The notes: generated from the letters alone by a model not told the origin. DNA of 64,000 nt from Laguncularia racemosa (GCA_037954665.1 JBBMOL010000039.1:1984001-2048000); one strand, 5' to 3'; shown: positions 48,975 through 60,875, counted from the stretch's first letter. Made by a program: numbers and translations.

Positions 48975-50552
48975 TTACCTTTCCACAATCCGATACACAT
49001 CCCTCCTTATCCGAGGCCAAAAGTATCTTTCAGTAACTGCGGCTAGGGTCTTATCTCTACCCATATGTCCCGCCAATCCTCCACCATGCAGATCTTGGAT
49101 AAGCTTTTCCCGTAAGGAAGATTCAGGAATGCACAGCTGATTCCCTTTCATCAAGTACCCCTCATGGATATGATAGTCGTCACACGGTTCTCTGTTAGCA
49201 CACTTAGTCCAAGTGTCCTTAAAGTCGCTATCATTTTCATATAGTTCCTTTAACCTCTCAAAACCGACAATGCCCGCACTTAAAGTAAGTAGGACATTCG
49301 CCATTCTACTCAGGGCGTCTGCGACCCTGTTTTGCACACCCGACTTGTGCATTAGCCTGAAAGGAAACCTCTGCAAGAACTCAATCCATCTGGCGTGCAT
49401 GTCCTTACTAATCTGGGTTTGACCACTCAAGTGTTTAAGAGCCTTACAGTCCGAGTACAAAATGAACTCTTTCCCAATCAAATAATGCTCCCATACTTTA
49501 AGGGCCCTCACCACGGCGTAGAACTCCTTGTCATATGTAGACCAAGTCCTCCTTGCTTCGCACAATTTTTCACTGTAAAAGGCTATTGGTCTTCTTTCCT
49601 GTAATAGCACGGCACCAATTCCAACCCCACTGGTGTCACAATCTACCTCGAATAACTTCTCAAAGTCTGGTAGCGCTAGTACAGGAGCGCTACACGATCT
49701 TTGCTTCAAGTTCATGAAGCTCGTTTCAGATTCTTCGCTCCATTGGAATTTTTCCTTCTTCAAACATTCAGTCAAGGGGGCAGCGACGGTACTAAAGTGC
49801 CTAATGAATCTTCTGTAGAAACTAGCTAGGCCAAGAAAGCTTCTCAACTCCGTGACAGTTCTCGGAACAGGCCACTCTCTAATCGCCTTCACCTTCCCGT
49901 CATCCACCATTACCCCTTCACTACTAACCACAAACCCAAGGAACAACAGTCGCCTTGACATAAACATGCACTTTTTAAGATTAGCAAACAGTTTGTTCAT
50001 CTTTAGTGTAGATAACACACACTTTAGATGTTCTAAATGTTCTTCTTCAGACTTACTGAATACTAGAATATCATCAAAGTACACAACAAGGAAACGACCA
50101 TTGAAAGGTTTTAATACCTGGTTCATTACCCTCATGAAGGTGTTCGGTGCGTTACTCAACCCAAATGGCATCACTAGCCACTCATGCAGCCCCTCCTTGG
50201 TCTTAAACGCCGTCTTCCATTCGTCTCCGGGACGGATCCGAATTTGGTGGTATCCACTCCGCAAATCTATCTTGGAGAAGATAGTAGCGCCACTCAACCA
50301 ATCCAACATATCCTCGATGCGTGGGATAGGGAATTTATACCCTATGGTAATCTTATTGATAGCTCGGCTATCAACACACATTCTCCAGCTCCCATCTTTC
50401 TTGGGGGTTAACAAGGCTAGAACCACACAAGGACTTAAGCTGTCCCGGATAAACCCTTTGTCCAAAAGCTCTTGGACCTTCTCTTGTAGAATCCCGGCTT
50501 CCTTGGGACTCATCCTGTAATGCGAGAGGTTTGGGAGACTAGCTCCGGGCAC
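48975..50552 (-). pseudogene. Gypsy reverse transcriptase-RNase H and integrase zinc-finger start
   Basis: A 525-codon open stretch within the pol frame. RT shows the catalytic Asp in IFSKIDLRSGYHQ (residue 96) and the YFDD box (158-161), with MPFGLSNAPNTFM between them. RNase H follows (FEVDCDTSGVGIGAVL; YDKEFYAVVRAL; FILYSDCKALKHL; NRVADALSR). The last 60 residues are the integrase zinc-finger His part (GHMGRDKTLAAV). All visible catalytic residues are intact. A stop just upstream (near 50565-50567) and the one at its end are what disable the polyprotein. Confidence 0.88.
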
Positions 50553-50567
50553 CAGGTCTATCTGGTG

Positions 50568-51503
50568 TTAAATGTCTCTCAGAGGGGGTAGCCCCTCGGG
50601 TAAATCGTCTGGAACCACCTCCTTAAACTCCTCAAGTAGATCCTTCACTGCCCCTGGCACCTCTCCATCAACCTCCTCCTCTCCTTCAGTTACACCTTTC
50701 ATGATGAGGGCGTGTACCACCCGCGACTCCCTCAAGTCTTCCATCACTTCCTTCTCAGATTGAGTGACGGTTAGGAACGAACGACTCTCAACCTTCTTTC
50801 CCCTAGCGTGTCCTTCCCTCTTCAACGGTAACAAGGTGTATCTCGTACCCTCCTTCTCCAATTTATAGACATTCTCCTTGCCCGCATGTTGCGCGTCCAC
50901 ATCAAATTGTCATGGCCTCCCGAACAAGATGTGGCAAGCATCCATGTCTACAATGTCGCAATAGGCTTCGTCGCGGTACTTCCCTATTGAGAAAGGTACC
51001 CTGCATCTTTCCTTGACTTCAATCTTTTCGGCTGCCTTAATCCAACCAATGGTGTACGGATTCGGATGCTTCTCGATGGGAAACTGCAGTTCTTTCACAA
51101 CCTCCCTTCCTATGATGTTTTTGCAACTGCCGCTATCTACTATTAGCTCAAACAACTTCCCCATGATAGTACACCGTGTGCGAAACAACTGGTGCCTTTG
51201 CGTGATTTCTTCTTGCTTTGGGGTTAGCATCATGCGCTGAATTACATACGTGGGTTCTGCTACTTCTTCTTCTTCCTCATAATACTCTCCCTCTCCGTCA
51301 GGTTCACAGCAAATCTCCTCATCATCTTCCCTATCAAGGATGTTTACGCTTTTCCTCACAGGACATTCGTTTGACCTATGACCCGATTGATTGCATCGAA
51401 AACATTTGCCCAATATAGGTTTGGCATAGGGATTATTCTGTTTCTGAGTTCCCCTCTGCTCCATCGGCTTCTTCCCTTCACTCTTCTCTTCCCTCCTGGC
51501 CAT
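50568..51503 (-). pseudogene. Gypsy zinc knuckle, protease and linker
   Basis: Open from 51503 to 50910, then a TGA where Trp is expected (about 50907-50909), then open again from 50900 to 50568. It shows the CCHC knuckle CFRCNQSGHRSNEC (51404-51363) and the aspartic protease site LIVDSGS (Asp codon 51137-51135). The protease C-terminal ILFGRP and a charged linker leading to RT follow. Protease processes the Gag-Pol polyprotein in such elements. Confidence 0.85.
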
Positions 51504-52585
51504 GTCCTCAGTTGACTTGTATGGTGTGGTTTTATTCTTCTCAAACGCCGACCTACTACCACTACCTACAGCTTCTCCTACATATCCCTCCGTCCTCCTC
51601 CATATCTACTCCCTTGTTCCTGCAATACTAGTTCAGCTCGGAGAGCCAAGTTCTTTGCTTCTACTAAGGTTCTCACCATCGTAACCCGAATTTTGTCTTT
51701 AATTTGGAGCTTCAATCCTTCGACATATCTTGCAACTTGCTAACCTTCACTTTCTCTCAAATCATTCCGTTCAGCCAACCTCATGAACTCCGCCGTATAC
51801 TCATGCACGGAACGTTGTCCCTGGCGGCACCGCTGATATTGTTGAAACAATATCTGCTCGTAGTTCGATGGGAGGAAATCATGTTGTAGCAACTGCTTCA
51901 TGCGATACCATGATCTCACCGGGTGTTTTCCCTCCCTTTGCCGCCTACTTTATAGCTTCTCCCACCATGCCGAGGCACCACTCTTCAACTTGCATGCTAC
52001 CAGCCTTACACGACGGTCTTCGGGGATTTCCATATAGACGAAGAACCGGTCTACTTCCACAATCCAATCGAGGAAGCCTTCGATGTTGAGGCTGCCATCG
52101 AACCATGGGATGTCGACTTTCAGACAGTAGTCTCCGCCATCCCCTTGATCATAGCCTCCACAGTTCCTCCTATAATCACCTTCTCTAGGGTGGTTTCCAT
52201 GATGAGCCATCCGATAACCACCACCTCTTCCACCGCGCCCTCGCTATGGCCTATTCCCGTACGTATCATCACTCTCTTCGCTGGACTCCTCATTATCCAC
52301 ACGTCCCCACCTATTCTCAACGACAGGTCGGATTACGCGTCCCCCGAATTCCTCCACCGTACGTGGTGGATTCCTGCCAACGCCTCCAGCCCTATTGGGG
52401 TCTACCACGAGAGCATCGAAACGCTCGATCAGTTCATCAAGGCACCGTTCTATACGCCCGACCTTCTGATGCATTGCGTCGAACTCTGCCCTTGGAACCC
52501 ATTGATGGTTCCCTTGAAACCTTGCATCTTGAACACCGTCAAGAACACAACCGCTATCATCGCCTTGATGAGTTGACATCTCCAT
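51504..52585 (-). pseudogene. Gypsy gag (broken by a few stops)
   Basis: The likely start is the ATG at 52585 (MEMSTHQGDDSG), 10 bases after the PBS. One frame runs through FDALVVDPNRAGG, a stop near 52244-52246 followed by an RGRGGRGGG patch, YCLKVDIPWFDGSLNIEGFLDW, RLVACKLKSGASAWWEKL, a second stop near 51947-51949, and the gag core SVHEYTAEFMRLAERNDL. There are further stops and a frameshift before the zinc knuckle. Gag forms the particle that packages element RNA. Confidence 0.8.
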
Positions 52586-52594
52586 AGGAAATAG

Positions 52595-52611
52595 CCTTGT
52601 TCTGATACCAA
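52595..52611 (-). other. Large Gypsy primer binding site
   Basis: Minus strand TTGGTATCAGAACAAGG, immediately after the 5' LTR end. The first ten bases of TGGTATCAGA match the initiator-Met tRNA complement. Confidence 0.8.
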
Positions 52612-52612
52612 C

Positions 52613-53177
52613 TGACGCAGCGCGGAAAGCGAAAACAAAAACGAAACAAACCCGAATGTGGATTGGTTTCACACAACAAAGAAACACTCTTTGATGCAAA
52701 CTCTGGTTGCGCACAACCGATAAAGGAGATAATTCTCTCTTGGGTGTATTCAAAATATGATTTAAAACGTAACCCTAGCATATCTGACAAAAGAGTATTT
52801 ATACTTCCCTGTAAAATATCTAAAAGGGGAAAATCTAAGCGTACACGTGGAAATAAATAATGAAATACACGTCTATAACCTGTCGGATACATGGCCGTGC
52901 CTTTAGGCCGTGTATGTTTCTGGGCATGTGTCGAGCATAGTACACGGTCGCATACACGGTCGTGTCTCTAAGCCGTATATGATTCTGTGAATGTTTCTGA
53001 CCGAATACACGGCCGTGTATGGAAGCCGTGTATGTTTCTGTGGAATACTTTGGTCGAATACACGGCCGTGCTTCAGCCCGTGTGTAGAGGCCGTGTATGC
53101 TTCTGTGAGTTTCTTCCAATCACTACACGGCCGTGTGACAAGCCGTGTGTCAGCCCGTGTCTCTTGTATCTCCATCA
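52613..53177 (-). repeat. Large Gypsy 5' LTR
   Basis: 565 bp, nearly identical to 47436-47997. It begins TGATGGAGATACAAGAG on the minus strand and ends CGCTGCGTCA. Confidence 0.95.
52887..53170. repeat. CpG-rich palindromic repeats in Gypsy U3 (5' LTR copy)
   Basis: Same block as at 47707-47990, with several CpG sites changed to TG or CA. One ACACGG core reads ACATGG here. Confidence 0.85.
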
Positions 53178-53182
53178 ATACT
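53178..53182. repeat. Target site duplication ATACT (right, large Gypsy)
   Basis: Identical to 47431-47435. Confidence 0.85.
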
Positions 53183-55191
53183 TGTAATACTGATTATTAA
53201 AAATATCAAAGTAGCTGGAAACTATATCATTTACAATTTCAATAATGGAATTGAATTTCCATTTATAATAGAGCATTTCTTAAGGACATAGTATGAACCT
53301 CCGAATTATGCAAAAATAAAAATATTAAAATAAACTACATCTAAAATAACCCCTGAGTACATTTTTCTAAAATTAATCTTGATGATTTAATATTTTTAGA
53401 ATTTTAAAATTGTTACCGGGCGGAAAATAGGGTATTCCGGTTGCCGGAGCTTCGGTGACTTTCCAGTAATGGGAGTGTGTCGGCCGGCCTCCCATGGCGG
53501 TCTCCTGTTGGTCCCGGTGGCTAATGCCAGCAATTTCTTATATACTACTTATCTTCCTATGTTTTCCTACTTAACTTGAATTTCCCTTCATTCTTTACTT
53601 TAGTTAATGTCCTTGGAGCCGGAGAAAATGTAGGTTGGTGGTGGCTTTTGATTTTTGGAAGAAAAATGAATAACTTTGGTTTTATCACTTAATAGCACTA
53701 TGGATTCTAGCTGCTAAGTGTCATGGATTCTATTTGATTCTATGCCAGCACCATTGAAATTCCCAAGTATCCTATAGAAGTTCATTCTCTTATTTGGTTA
53801 ATTTTTCCATTGATGGGTATAATTTATATATATTCAAATATTTATTTATTCCAATATATATATATATACCATGTGCACATGAAAATTATCACATCTTTAA
53901 AAGTATATTTTTAACTTATGAATATCGATTTTCTATGTCAAATAATTCATCTCCAAAGTTTGGTTATATTTCCGAATTTAATATTTGAGTTTTCAATATA
54001 TAAAAAAATATTTCTATTAATCTATGTTTATGATTAATTTAATTTATCTATACTCTTTATTTTGAAAAGGGTCACATCAACTAAATTTTATAATATAGTC
54101 AAGATACTTGTAGTTTAATGATATAAATACTAATATCCCAAATGAAATTAATCAGGTTTGAATCTTTCTTATTCTATTATAATCATTAAAAAAAAAGTGC
54201 CATCATCATATAGTTTGATCTAAATTGGTGGATGTTGATCGTGCCCTAAATCAATGTAGTAGTAAAAAACACTAGGATATCACAAATTAGGCCTAAATAT
54301 TAAAAAATTATGGGGCACATTAGAACTTGAAGTCTACACAAGTTTTAAATAGGTTCTAAAGTATACATGATCATATTATGTGCTCTATCCTATTGTTACA
54401 AGTATACAAAATCAGAATTGAAACTTATTTTCTTTTCATATTCATCTTAGAACTTGTCTCAATCATGTAGGATTGACAGGTCATAGGTTTTGTAGGCTGC
54501 AATACTCAATCTATATGTTTTATTAAAATCTCCTCTTTTTTTCTTAAAGGCGATATAAAAAGCATGAGGAAAACTAATATAAAAACTACAACACTCTAAA
54601 TACGGTTTTACAATTTCTTTTTTAATAAAAAATCGTATTTTTAAAATATGATTTCAATTATTATTTTTTTAGCTATATTTTAAGAGACTTTTTTTTAAAA
54701 GGGATTATTTTTTCCTTTTTCCAAAATCAGTGGAAGAAAATGATTTTGGTGTTTACTTGATTAAACCATGGTTGTATTTCTCTTAAAATACTATTTTTTG
54801 AAAACTTAAAAAAGATTGAAAATCCATATAAAATATGCCCTATAATTTCAATTTGAAAGAGTAATAACAATTTCATTAGAAAAAATGTCCATTAGACATC
54901 CTAAGCGTATCTAACCAAAGGAATGTACATGACATAATTCTTCAAAAAACCCCAAAATATTAATTACACATCCCCACCAAAAGTCCATGCCCTAGGGTAT
55001 ATGCCGGCGACTTAGAATCCATAAAAACAAAAAAACGGTAAACGAACTTTCAGTTACACTCTCTCTTTTCTTCAAACCCGATCCAAAATAAAAAATAAAG
55101 CCTGCTTCTCTCTCCTACATCCTTAAACCCCATCCTCGTCTCTCTCTCTCTCTTTCTCTCTGTCCATTCCTCCATTATCAACAAGCACAAC
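53183..55191. other. Spacer and GatA upstream region
   Basis: Mostly AT-rich spacer without a gene. It contains a GC-rich island at about 53411-53530. From about 55050 the sequence becomes a CT-rich leader (CTCTCTCTCTCTTTCTCTC near 55139-55161), a common plant 5' untranslated feature, directly before the GatA start. No convincing TATA box was found. Confidence 0.5.
53411..53530. other. GC-rich island in AT-rich spacer
   Basis: About 120 bp containing GGGCGG, CCGGTTGCCGGAGC and GGCCGGCC strings, in a region otherwise poor in G and C. It may be a fragment of an unrecognised gene or element. No open frame with family resemblance. Confidence 0.5.
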
Positions 55192-58100
55192 ATGATCTCT
55201 ACGCTCCCTTCTCCACGATCTCTCACTCGCTTCCGTCCACCTTCTCTCAAACCCTTCTCCATCACTTCCTCCTTCTCTTCCTCCTCCACTCTCGCCGACC
55301 CATCTCCATCCGCCACGTCACCACCACCCCAATCCCAAATCCTCTCCATCCGCCACTCCCTCCTCTCAGGCAAATTTACCGCCAGCCAACTCGCTGAGTC
55401 CTACCTAACTCGCCTCAAACTCACCGAACCCCAACTCAATTCGTTCCTCCACGTATCCGACTCAGTGCTTGAACAAGCCCGACGCATTGATGAAAGAATC
55501 AAGAGGAATGAGGAAGTAGGGCTGTTGAGTGGTGTATTGGTCGGAGTAAAGGATAATATCTGTACCGCCGAGATGCCGAGTACCGGTGGTTCTAGGGTTT
55601 TGGAGGGATACCGGCCGCCGTTCGATGCAACTGCAGTGAGGAGAGTGAAGGAATTGGGAGGGATCGTTGTGGGGAAGACTAATATGGATGAGTTTGGTAT
55701 GGGGAGTACTACTGAAGGTTCTGCTTATAAGGTTACACATTTTTATTCTATTAAATATATCATGTCGCATTTGAGCATTAGTATTGTTTTTGTTGGAAAA
55801 GATATATATATATATATATAAAACGAGGCTAAACGAGGATGGAGCTGTGGAGTACTACAGTTGAGTCGAGCTCTAGTTCAAAACTCTATGTTTGAGCGAG
55901 CTCGAGCAACCTCAAGCTTCGAATTTTCAGGCTGAGCTTAAAAATAGCATTATTAATGCTTATTTTTATCCTCTCTTTTTGAGTAACTTTTTTGTTCTTT
56001 GTGTTTTTTTCTTGGCTGATATTGTTTGAAACCAACTTGGTACCTATATTCATGATCATATTTTGAAGTGATTTTTTATGTGTATTCTGGAGTCTTCAAT
56101 TTGTCCTGCATAGTTCTGGTTTGCAAAATTGTTTACGACTCAACAGATGGTGTTAGTATTCAAAACTATGATTTGTACATGGCATACTTCTAGCATGCTA
56201 AGTTAATTTAGGAAGGTGTAGTACCAGATTGCCAATGTCTAATTGCCAACTGGTTACTGAAATTGGTTTACTCAGGTGATGCATATGTTGCTTCGTTAGG
56301 TGACTGCAAACCCCTGGGATGTATCTCGGGTGCCAGGAGGATCATCTGGTGGGTCAGCTGCAGCTGTTTCAGCGAGGCAGTGTGTGGTGGCACTTGGAAG
56401 TGATACAGGTGGAAGTGTGAGGCAGCCAGCATCATTCTGTGGTGTAGTTGGGTTGAAACCGACTTATGGGCGTGTCTCAAGATATGGACTTATGGCATAT
56501 GCGTCATCACTTGACGTCATTGGATGCTTTGGCTCATCAGTCGTTGATACAGCAATTCTTCTAAGAGCTATTGCCGGTCATGATAAACTAGATGCCACCA
56601 CCAGCAAGCAAGTAAGCTTTCTTTACTTCTAATTTTTATCTATGAATTCTTTTTCAAGTCTTTTGTAATCTCAGTTCATGGGATAGTTGATCTGAAAGTA
56701 CTAGCCCTCATATTCTGCATTATTTAGTAACACATCTTTTCACTTCCTTTTTTTTTCCAATGTGTCTTAATGTCTTAAGCCAACATAACTACAATGCATA
56801 AGATGCTGCATTATTACAACGGTTACAATTTTTCATTTTTTTTTCTAGAATCTTTAATCTAGTAAATGTTTGGTGTTTGTGATATGTTATTTTCATTCAG
56901 GAGGTTCCTGATTTTGTGTCTCAATTTACTACTGCAAATATACTGGGATCCAGACCTTTGGAAGGGCTGCGAGTAGGTCTTATCCGTGAAACACTAGGTG
57001 AAGGTGTTGATCCAGGTGTAGCTTCTGTAATTAATCGTGCTGTTTCTCATATGGAAGAATTAGGATGCGCTATCAAAGAGGTTTTACTTTCTCCTACCTG
57101 TCTATTGATGTTGTTTTAATTTATAAGGCTATCTCCAGATTTATTTGTTTTAAAATCTTAATCAGGTTTCAATGCCATCATTTTCTCTTGGATTACCAGC
57201 CTACTATATCCTGGCAACATCAGAATCATCATCAAACTTATCACGATATGATGGTGTCAGGTAATTGATTGAATCAATGGAAATTCTCCCTTTAATATCT
57301 CAATGCTGTGTTATCATATCTTTCTTACTTTAATTTTTTTTTTTTTTTTTACTTTTTAATTATTGTAGTTGTTGAATTCCTATGTGTTGATGTCTTTATA
57401 TCTTTTTGCATCATGGTATCTGCGTGAGGGAGAGGGGAGAGAAGCATCTAAAATGGGTTCCACATGATTGTTGAGTTCTCACTTATAACTATGCCACACT
57501 CAGGTATGGAAGCCAAGTTGCTGCAGATGAGCTGAATGCTCTTTATGGGGATTCACGAGCAAAAGGATTTGGCTCAGAGGTACATGTGCTGTTGCCTCTC
57601 TGAGGATCTCCCATGTTCTAGTTTCTCTGGCTTTTGACACAAAAGAATCTGCAGCGTTATCTTTTCTTTGTATCAGCTGGCTATGAAATCCTCTCTAAAA
57701 GAAGACTCCTTGAGAAAAGGTCCTATAATGATGTTTTATAATAATTCCACTTCCATGTTCACAGGTTAAGATGAGAATTTTAATGGGGACATATGCTCTT
57801 TCTGCTGGTTATTATGATGCATACTACAAACGTGCTCAGCAGGTAATACAAATTTGTTGTGGATGCTCTGTTATCATGTTCAATGGAAGGGAGAATTGAC
57901 CAGCTCTATACCATTACACAAGGTCTTTAGGGAATCCTGAAGAATATAAGTATATTTTTATTTCTATTTTTGATATTAACATTGCAATCAGTTGTGAACA
58001 ATGCTGACATTAGCACTGTGGTGGTATACGTCAAGACCATCTTTTTAAATTATGCTTATGGTTAATCTGTTTTTGATATTTCTTGAACTGCTGCGGATAT

Positions 58101-60875
58101 TGCTCATATGGTTTTTTTTTCTAGCTTCTAGTAGTTACTCCCTTTGTGTTCACTAGTCGAGTCCTCCATCTTAGTACCTTTTTGTTGTGTGGGTGCTAAT
58201 ATTGAGCTCTTAGGTATCCTTGGGAGTTCTTGTTTTGTACAATGGCTTTTGGCCGATTTTTAACTTTAGTTTTGAAATATACAAGCTGACATTTCATCCA
58301 AAAATAATAATCTGTTTTTGATATGTAATTTCAGGTTAGAACTATAATTCAAACAGGCTTTAAGGAAGCACTAGAAGAAAATGACGTCCTTATTTCTCCT
58401 TCAGCACCATCCGCTGCTTATAAAGCTGGTATTGACTGTGCTTGATTTAGTTTTGCATTACAATCAGTTTTTTACCTATGACAGCAATTAACAGCTTGCA
58501 ATCACTGTAGGTGATAAGATAAATGATCCCTTGGCCATGTATGCTGGAGACAACATGACGGTAAGTAGTTTACCTATATAATATATTTTAAATGACTTTT
58601 CTTCTTGATCAAGGTGGCTTCAATAGCCATCATTGTCTTGGTGAGATACTGCAGAAAGAAATAATAGAAACAGGGATCCCGTATAAAGATCTTCGTTAGT
58701 GTGTGATCTGATTGTATACCACCATTTGTAAACACCAGAATAAGCAGTATTCATTAAAAGGAGCACACCCCGTTGATGAAAAGCTTCCACAAAAAATGTA
58801 GGATAGTATATAGATACGTGATGTATTCGAAGTGTATCTAAAAGAAACGATTACTCAACTACAGCATTGGTTTTAAAAGTTACACAGAAAGATAAATGCA
58901 TGCCATATTTTTTAATTGGACATGTCTAATGGGATCCAGTACAGATATGATGTGCTTTAGCTAGAAAAATTGCAGAATCAGGGTTTAGAAAACTAAGACT
59001 AGTGCAAAAGCATACCTGACGTGCTCAGCTGAAGTCACTTTCCAGACTTGTAACAAATGAACTTCCTTCCTCTGACTAATTTGATCTTCTCTTTTTATAG
59101 TAGGCCCATCCCCCCAACCCCAACCCAACCCAAACCACCTTTCTCCTCTGAGAATCATTATTTAAGAAGGTTCTAGATAATTCTAGAACAAGCTGACATC
59201 ACAACCCCCACTTACACACAGCAACACAGAGCTCCTCAATACGATACAGCACCCAGTTACTACTACACATACGTACAACAGACACACTACATGTACACAC
59301 ACTGCACACCATACAGCCCATGCACGACACAAACTACACCACATTACACACAAAACATAACACTGCAGCAACACCACACACCCTACATGAATAACACACA
59401 ACACCACAGCAAACTAAGTAGATTCTGGGGACTTGTCCCCTCTCCTCCTCTTATACACTTGTAATATGGGAGGTCTTATTCTTGGAGTTATATCAATGTC
59501 TTTGTATGGTATGGATGCCGTGGTATAAAGATGGTAAAAAGTTGCCAAATTGGGGTAATATACACTGTAATAGTTCGTAGTAGTTTGATACTTGGTATAT
59601 ATAATGTTGCAATTAGAAACATCTTTCTCTTGGTGATTATGCTCTGCATGGAGGTAGTCTTGTCAATGCAAAATGGACAATGATGACTTGGTGAGTGGCA
59701 TCTAAATAAGGAATATAGAGTTATGGTGATTTTCCTGTGCAATACATCAGCTGCTTAACTTTTCATCTGTTTTACTTTTTTATAATGAAAATCTTATTTC
59801 CTGAACCTTATTTTTTGATTTCTCAAATCATTTTTTCTTTCCAAACTAATTATCATTAAAAGCCAAAACAGATACAAGAATCTCTTTTCTGCTTCAGAAG
59901 TATGTATTTACTATCTGGCTTTGGGTGATCAATTTTGGTAGATGTGTGAGGTGTTGGAGCCACTGTTTTACACATGTTTCTTCCCTGTTTATCAAAGGTC
60001 AATAAATGTAGTTCATCTGATACTTTGTTGGCTTTTCAAATGGAATCCAATATTTCATGAAAAGAGCAAGTTTTATCATTGATTTTAACTATTTCCACCC
60101 CTATTTTCATATTGTAATTCTTTGACTGGAACAGGTAAATGTCAACTTGGCTGGGTTACCTGCACTAGTATTGCCATCAGGATTTGTTGATGGAGGACCA
60201 GCTGGTCTTCCTGTTGGTCTTCAAATGATTGGTGCAGCATTTGATGAGGTATCAATTCCATCCATGCTCGTGTTAAGAAAGTTGATTTTTATCTTTGCAT
60301 GTTTGTCTTGGCATTCCAGTTTCCCTAACCATTCTATGTTAAAGTTGAGGGCTCTGTGAATGGTAGTCAAATAATATTTATCTTTTTTTGGTGAATATTA
60401 ATATTTATTCTTTGAGAGGGGGAAGAATTAATCCAGCAAAGAACATTTTGAATGAAGTCACTGTCTGTCTTATGAGATCAGTACATCTTCCCCATGTACA
60501 TCTCAAAGGAGACCTATTTCAGCTTTCAACTTCCTGCCTTCTTTAGTTGGGCTTTTTTTTTGCAATTTTCTCAAACATCGGAGTGGAATTGTTCTGATGA
60601 ATTCTTCATCTTACTTGTCTAAGCATCTGTACGGATGCTCGTATTATCACAACTCACCATCATGCTCTTCAGAAGCACACTATCATGACATTCTGTCACA
60701 AGTTTAGTCATCTGTTTTCTTCACTATTTAGCGATTCTTTTATTCTGATTCTATATATTAATATAACTTTTTTTTTTTCTAGGAAAAATTGCTCAAGGTA
60801 GGTCACATATTTGAGCAGACCCTGAAAGGCTGCAGATTTATTCCACCCATTATAGAGGATGACATTTTGTCCTAG
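55192..60875 (+). CDS. GATA: Glutamyl-tRNA(Gln) amidotransferase subunit A, organellar
   Basis: Ten exons, GT-AG: 55192-55731, 56300-56611, 56901-57080, 57166-57260, 57504-57579, 57765-57842, 58335-58428, 58511-58560, 60135-60248 and 60783-60875. They join to 543 codons, the normal plant length. Residues 1 to about 50 are rich in Ser, Pro, Arg and Thr with few acids, as in a transit peptide; plant GatA is known to be dual-targeted to chloroplasts and mitochondria. The amidase signature domain shows Lys120 (VGVKDNI), cis-Ser195 (GGSSGGSAAAVSA) and nucleophile Ser219 (GSDTGGSVRQPASFCG). The 75- and 24-residue spacings match the amidase triad. In the GatCAB complex this subunit frees ammonia from glutamine, and GatB uses it to convert Glu-tRNA(Gln) into Gln-tRNA(Gln), which organelles need because they lack a GlnRS route. 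Intron 8 (1574 bp) holds an odd promoter-like block. Confidence 0.97.
58599..59190 (-). promoter_or_regulatory. Promoter-like block in GatA intron 8, minus strand (HSE-like, TATA, splice-like sites, ATG)
   Basis: On the minus strand, in order: a heat-shock-element-like array TTCTAGATAATTCTAGAA (59188-59171; fits TTCnnGAAnnTTCnnGAA with one mismatch); a TATA box CTATAAAAAG (59100-59091); a leader ending CAG|GTATGC, a good splice donor (59016/59015); a pyrimidine tract and acceptor TTTCTGCAG ending at 58649; and ATGATGGCTATTGAAGCC from 58633. That frame stops after about 19 codons, so any gene is truncated. It looks like a captured 5' end of a stress-induced gene, but the source is not recognised. 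Confidence 0.35.
59190..59420. repeat. AC-rich, G-poor tract in GatA intron 8
   Basis: About 230 bp dominated by CACAC, ACACC and CAACAC strings with almost no G on the plus strand. It is a cryptic simple sequence rather than a clean microsatellite, and lies upstream of the HSE-like block in minus orientation. Confidence 0.75.

Larger units (their letters stand above)
47436..53177 (-). mobile_element. Young, nearly complete Ty3/Gypsy LTR retrotransposon
   Basis: 5.7 kb, with near-identical LTRs of about 0.56 kb (TGATGG...GCGTCA), a perfect ATACT target duplication, a PBS (52611-52595, TGGTATCAGAACAAGG) and a PPT (48009-47998, GGTGGGAGAGAA). Minus-strand order is gag, CCHC, protease, RT, RNase H, integrase. 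RT before integrase is the Gypsy order, and the motifs resemble the chromovirus branch, but I see no chromodomain after integrase. Only a handful of stops and about one frameshift break the coding region, and most of the stops could arise from single C-to-T or G-to-A changes. The closeness of the LTRs points to insertion within roughly the last one or two million years under usual plant rates (estimate). Confidence 0.95.

Noticed and set aside
49852..50520. Long plus-strand frames (for example 222 codons) across the large Gypsy element
   Set aside because: Antisense shadows of the conserved minus-strand pol frame.
59183..59407. Cys/Val-rich minus-strand frame in GatA intron 8
   Set aside because: A direct translation of the AC/GT-rich simple sequence, not a credible protein.
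58592..59762. ACTTTTC at about 58592 and 59756 as a target duplication around the intron 8 insert
   Set aside because: A 7-bp AT-rich match without terminal inverted repeats or LTR ends is too weak to claim an insertion boundary.
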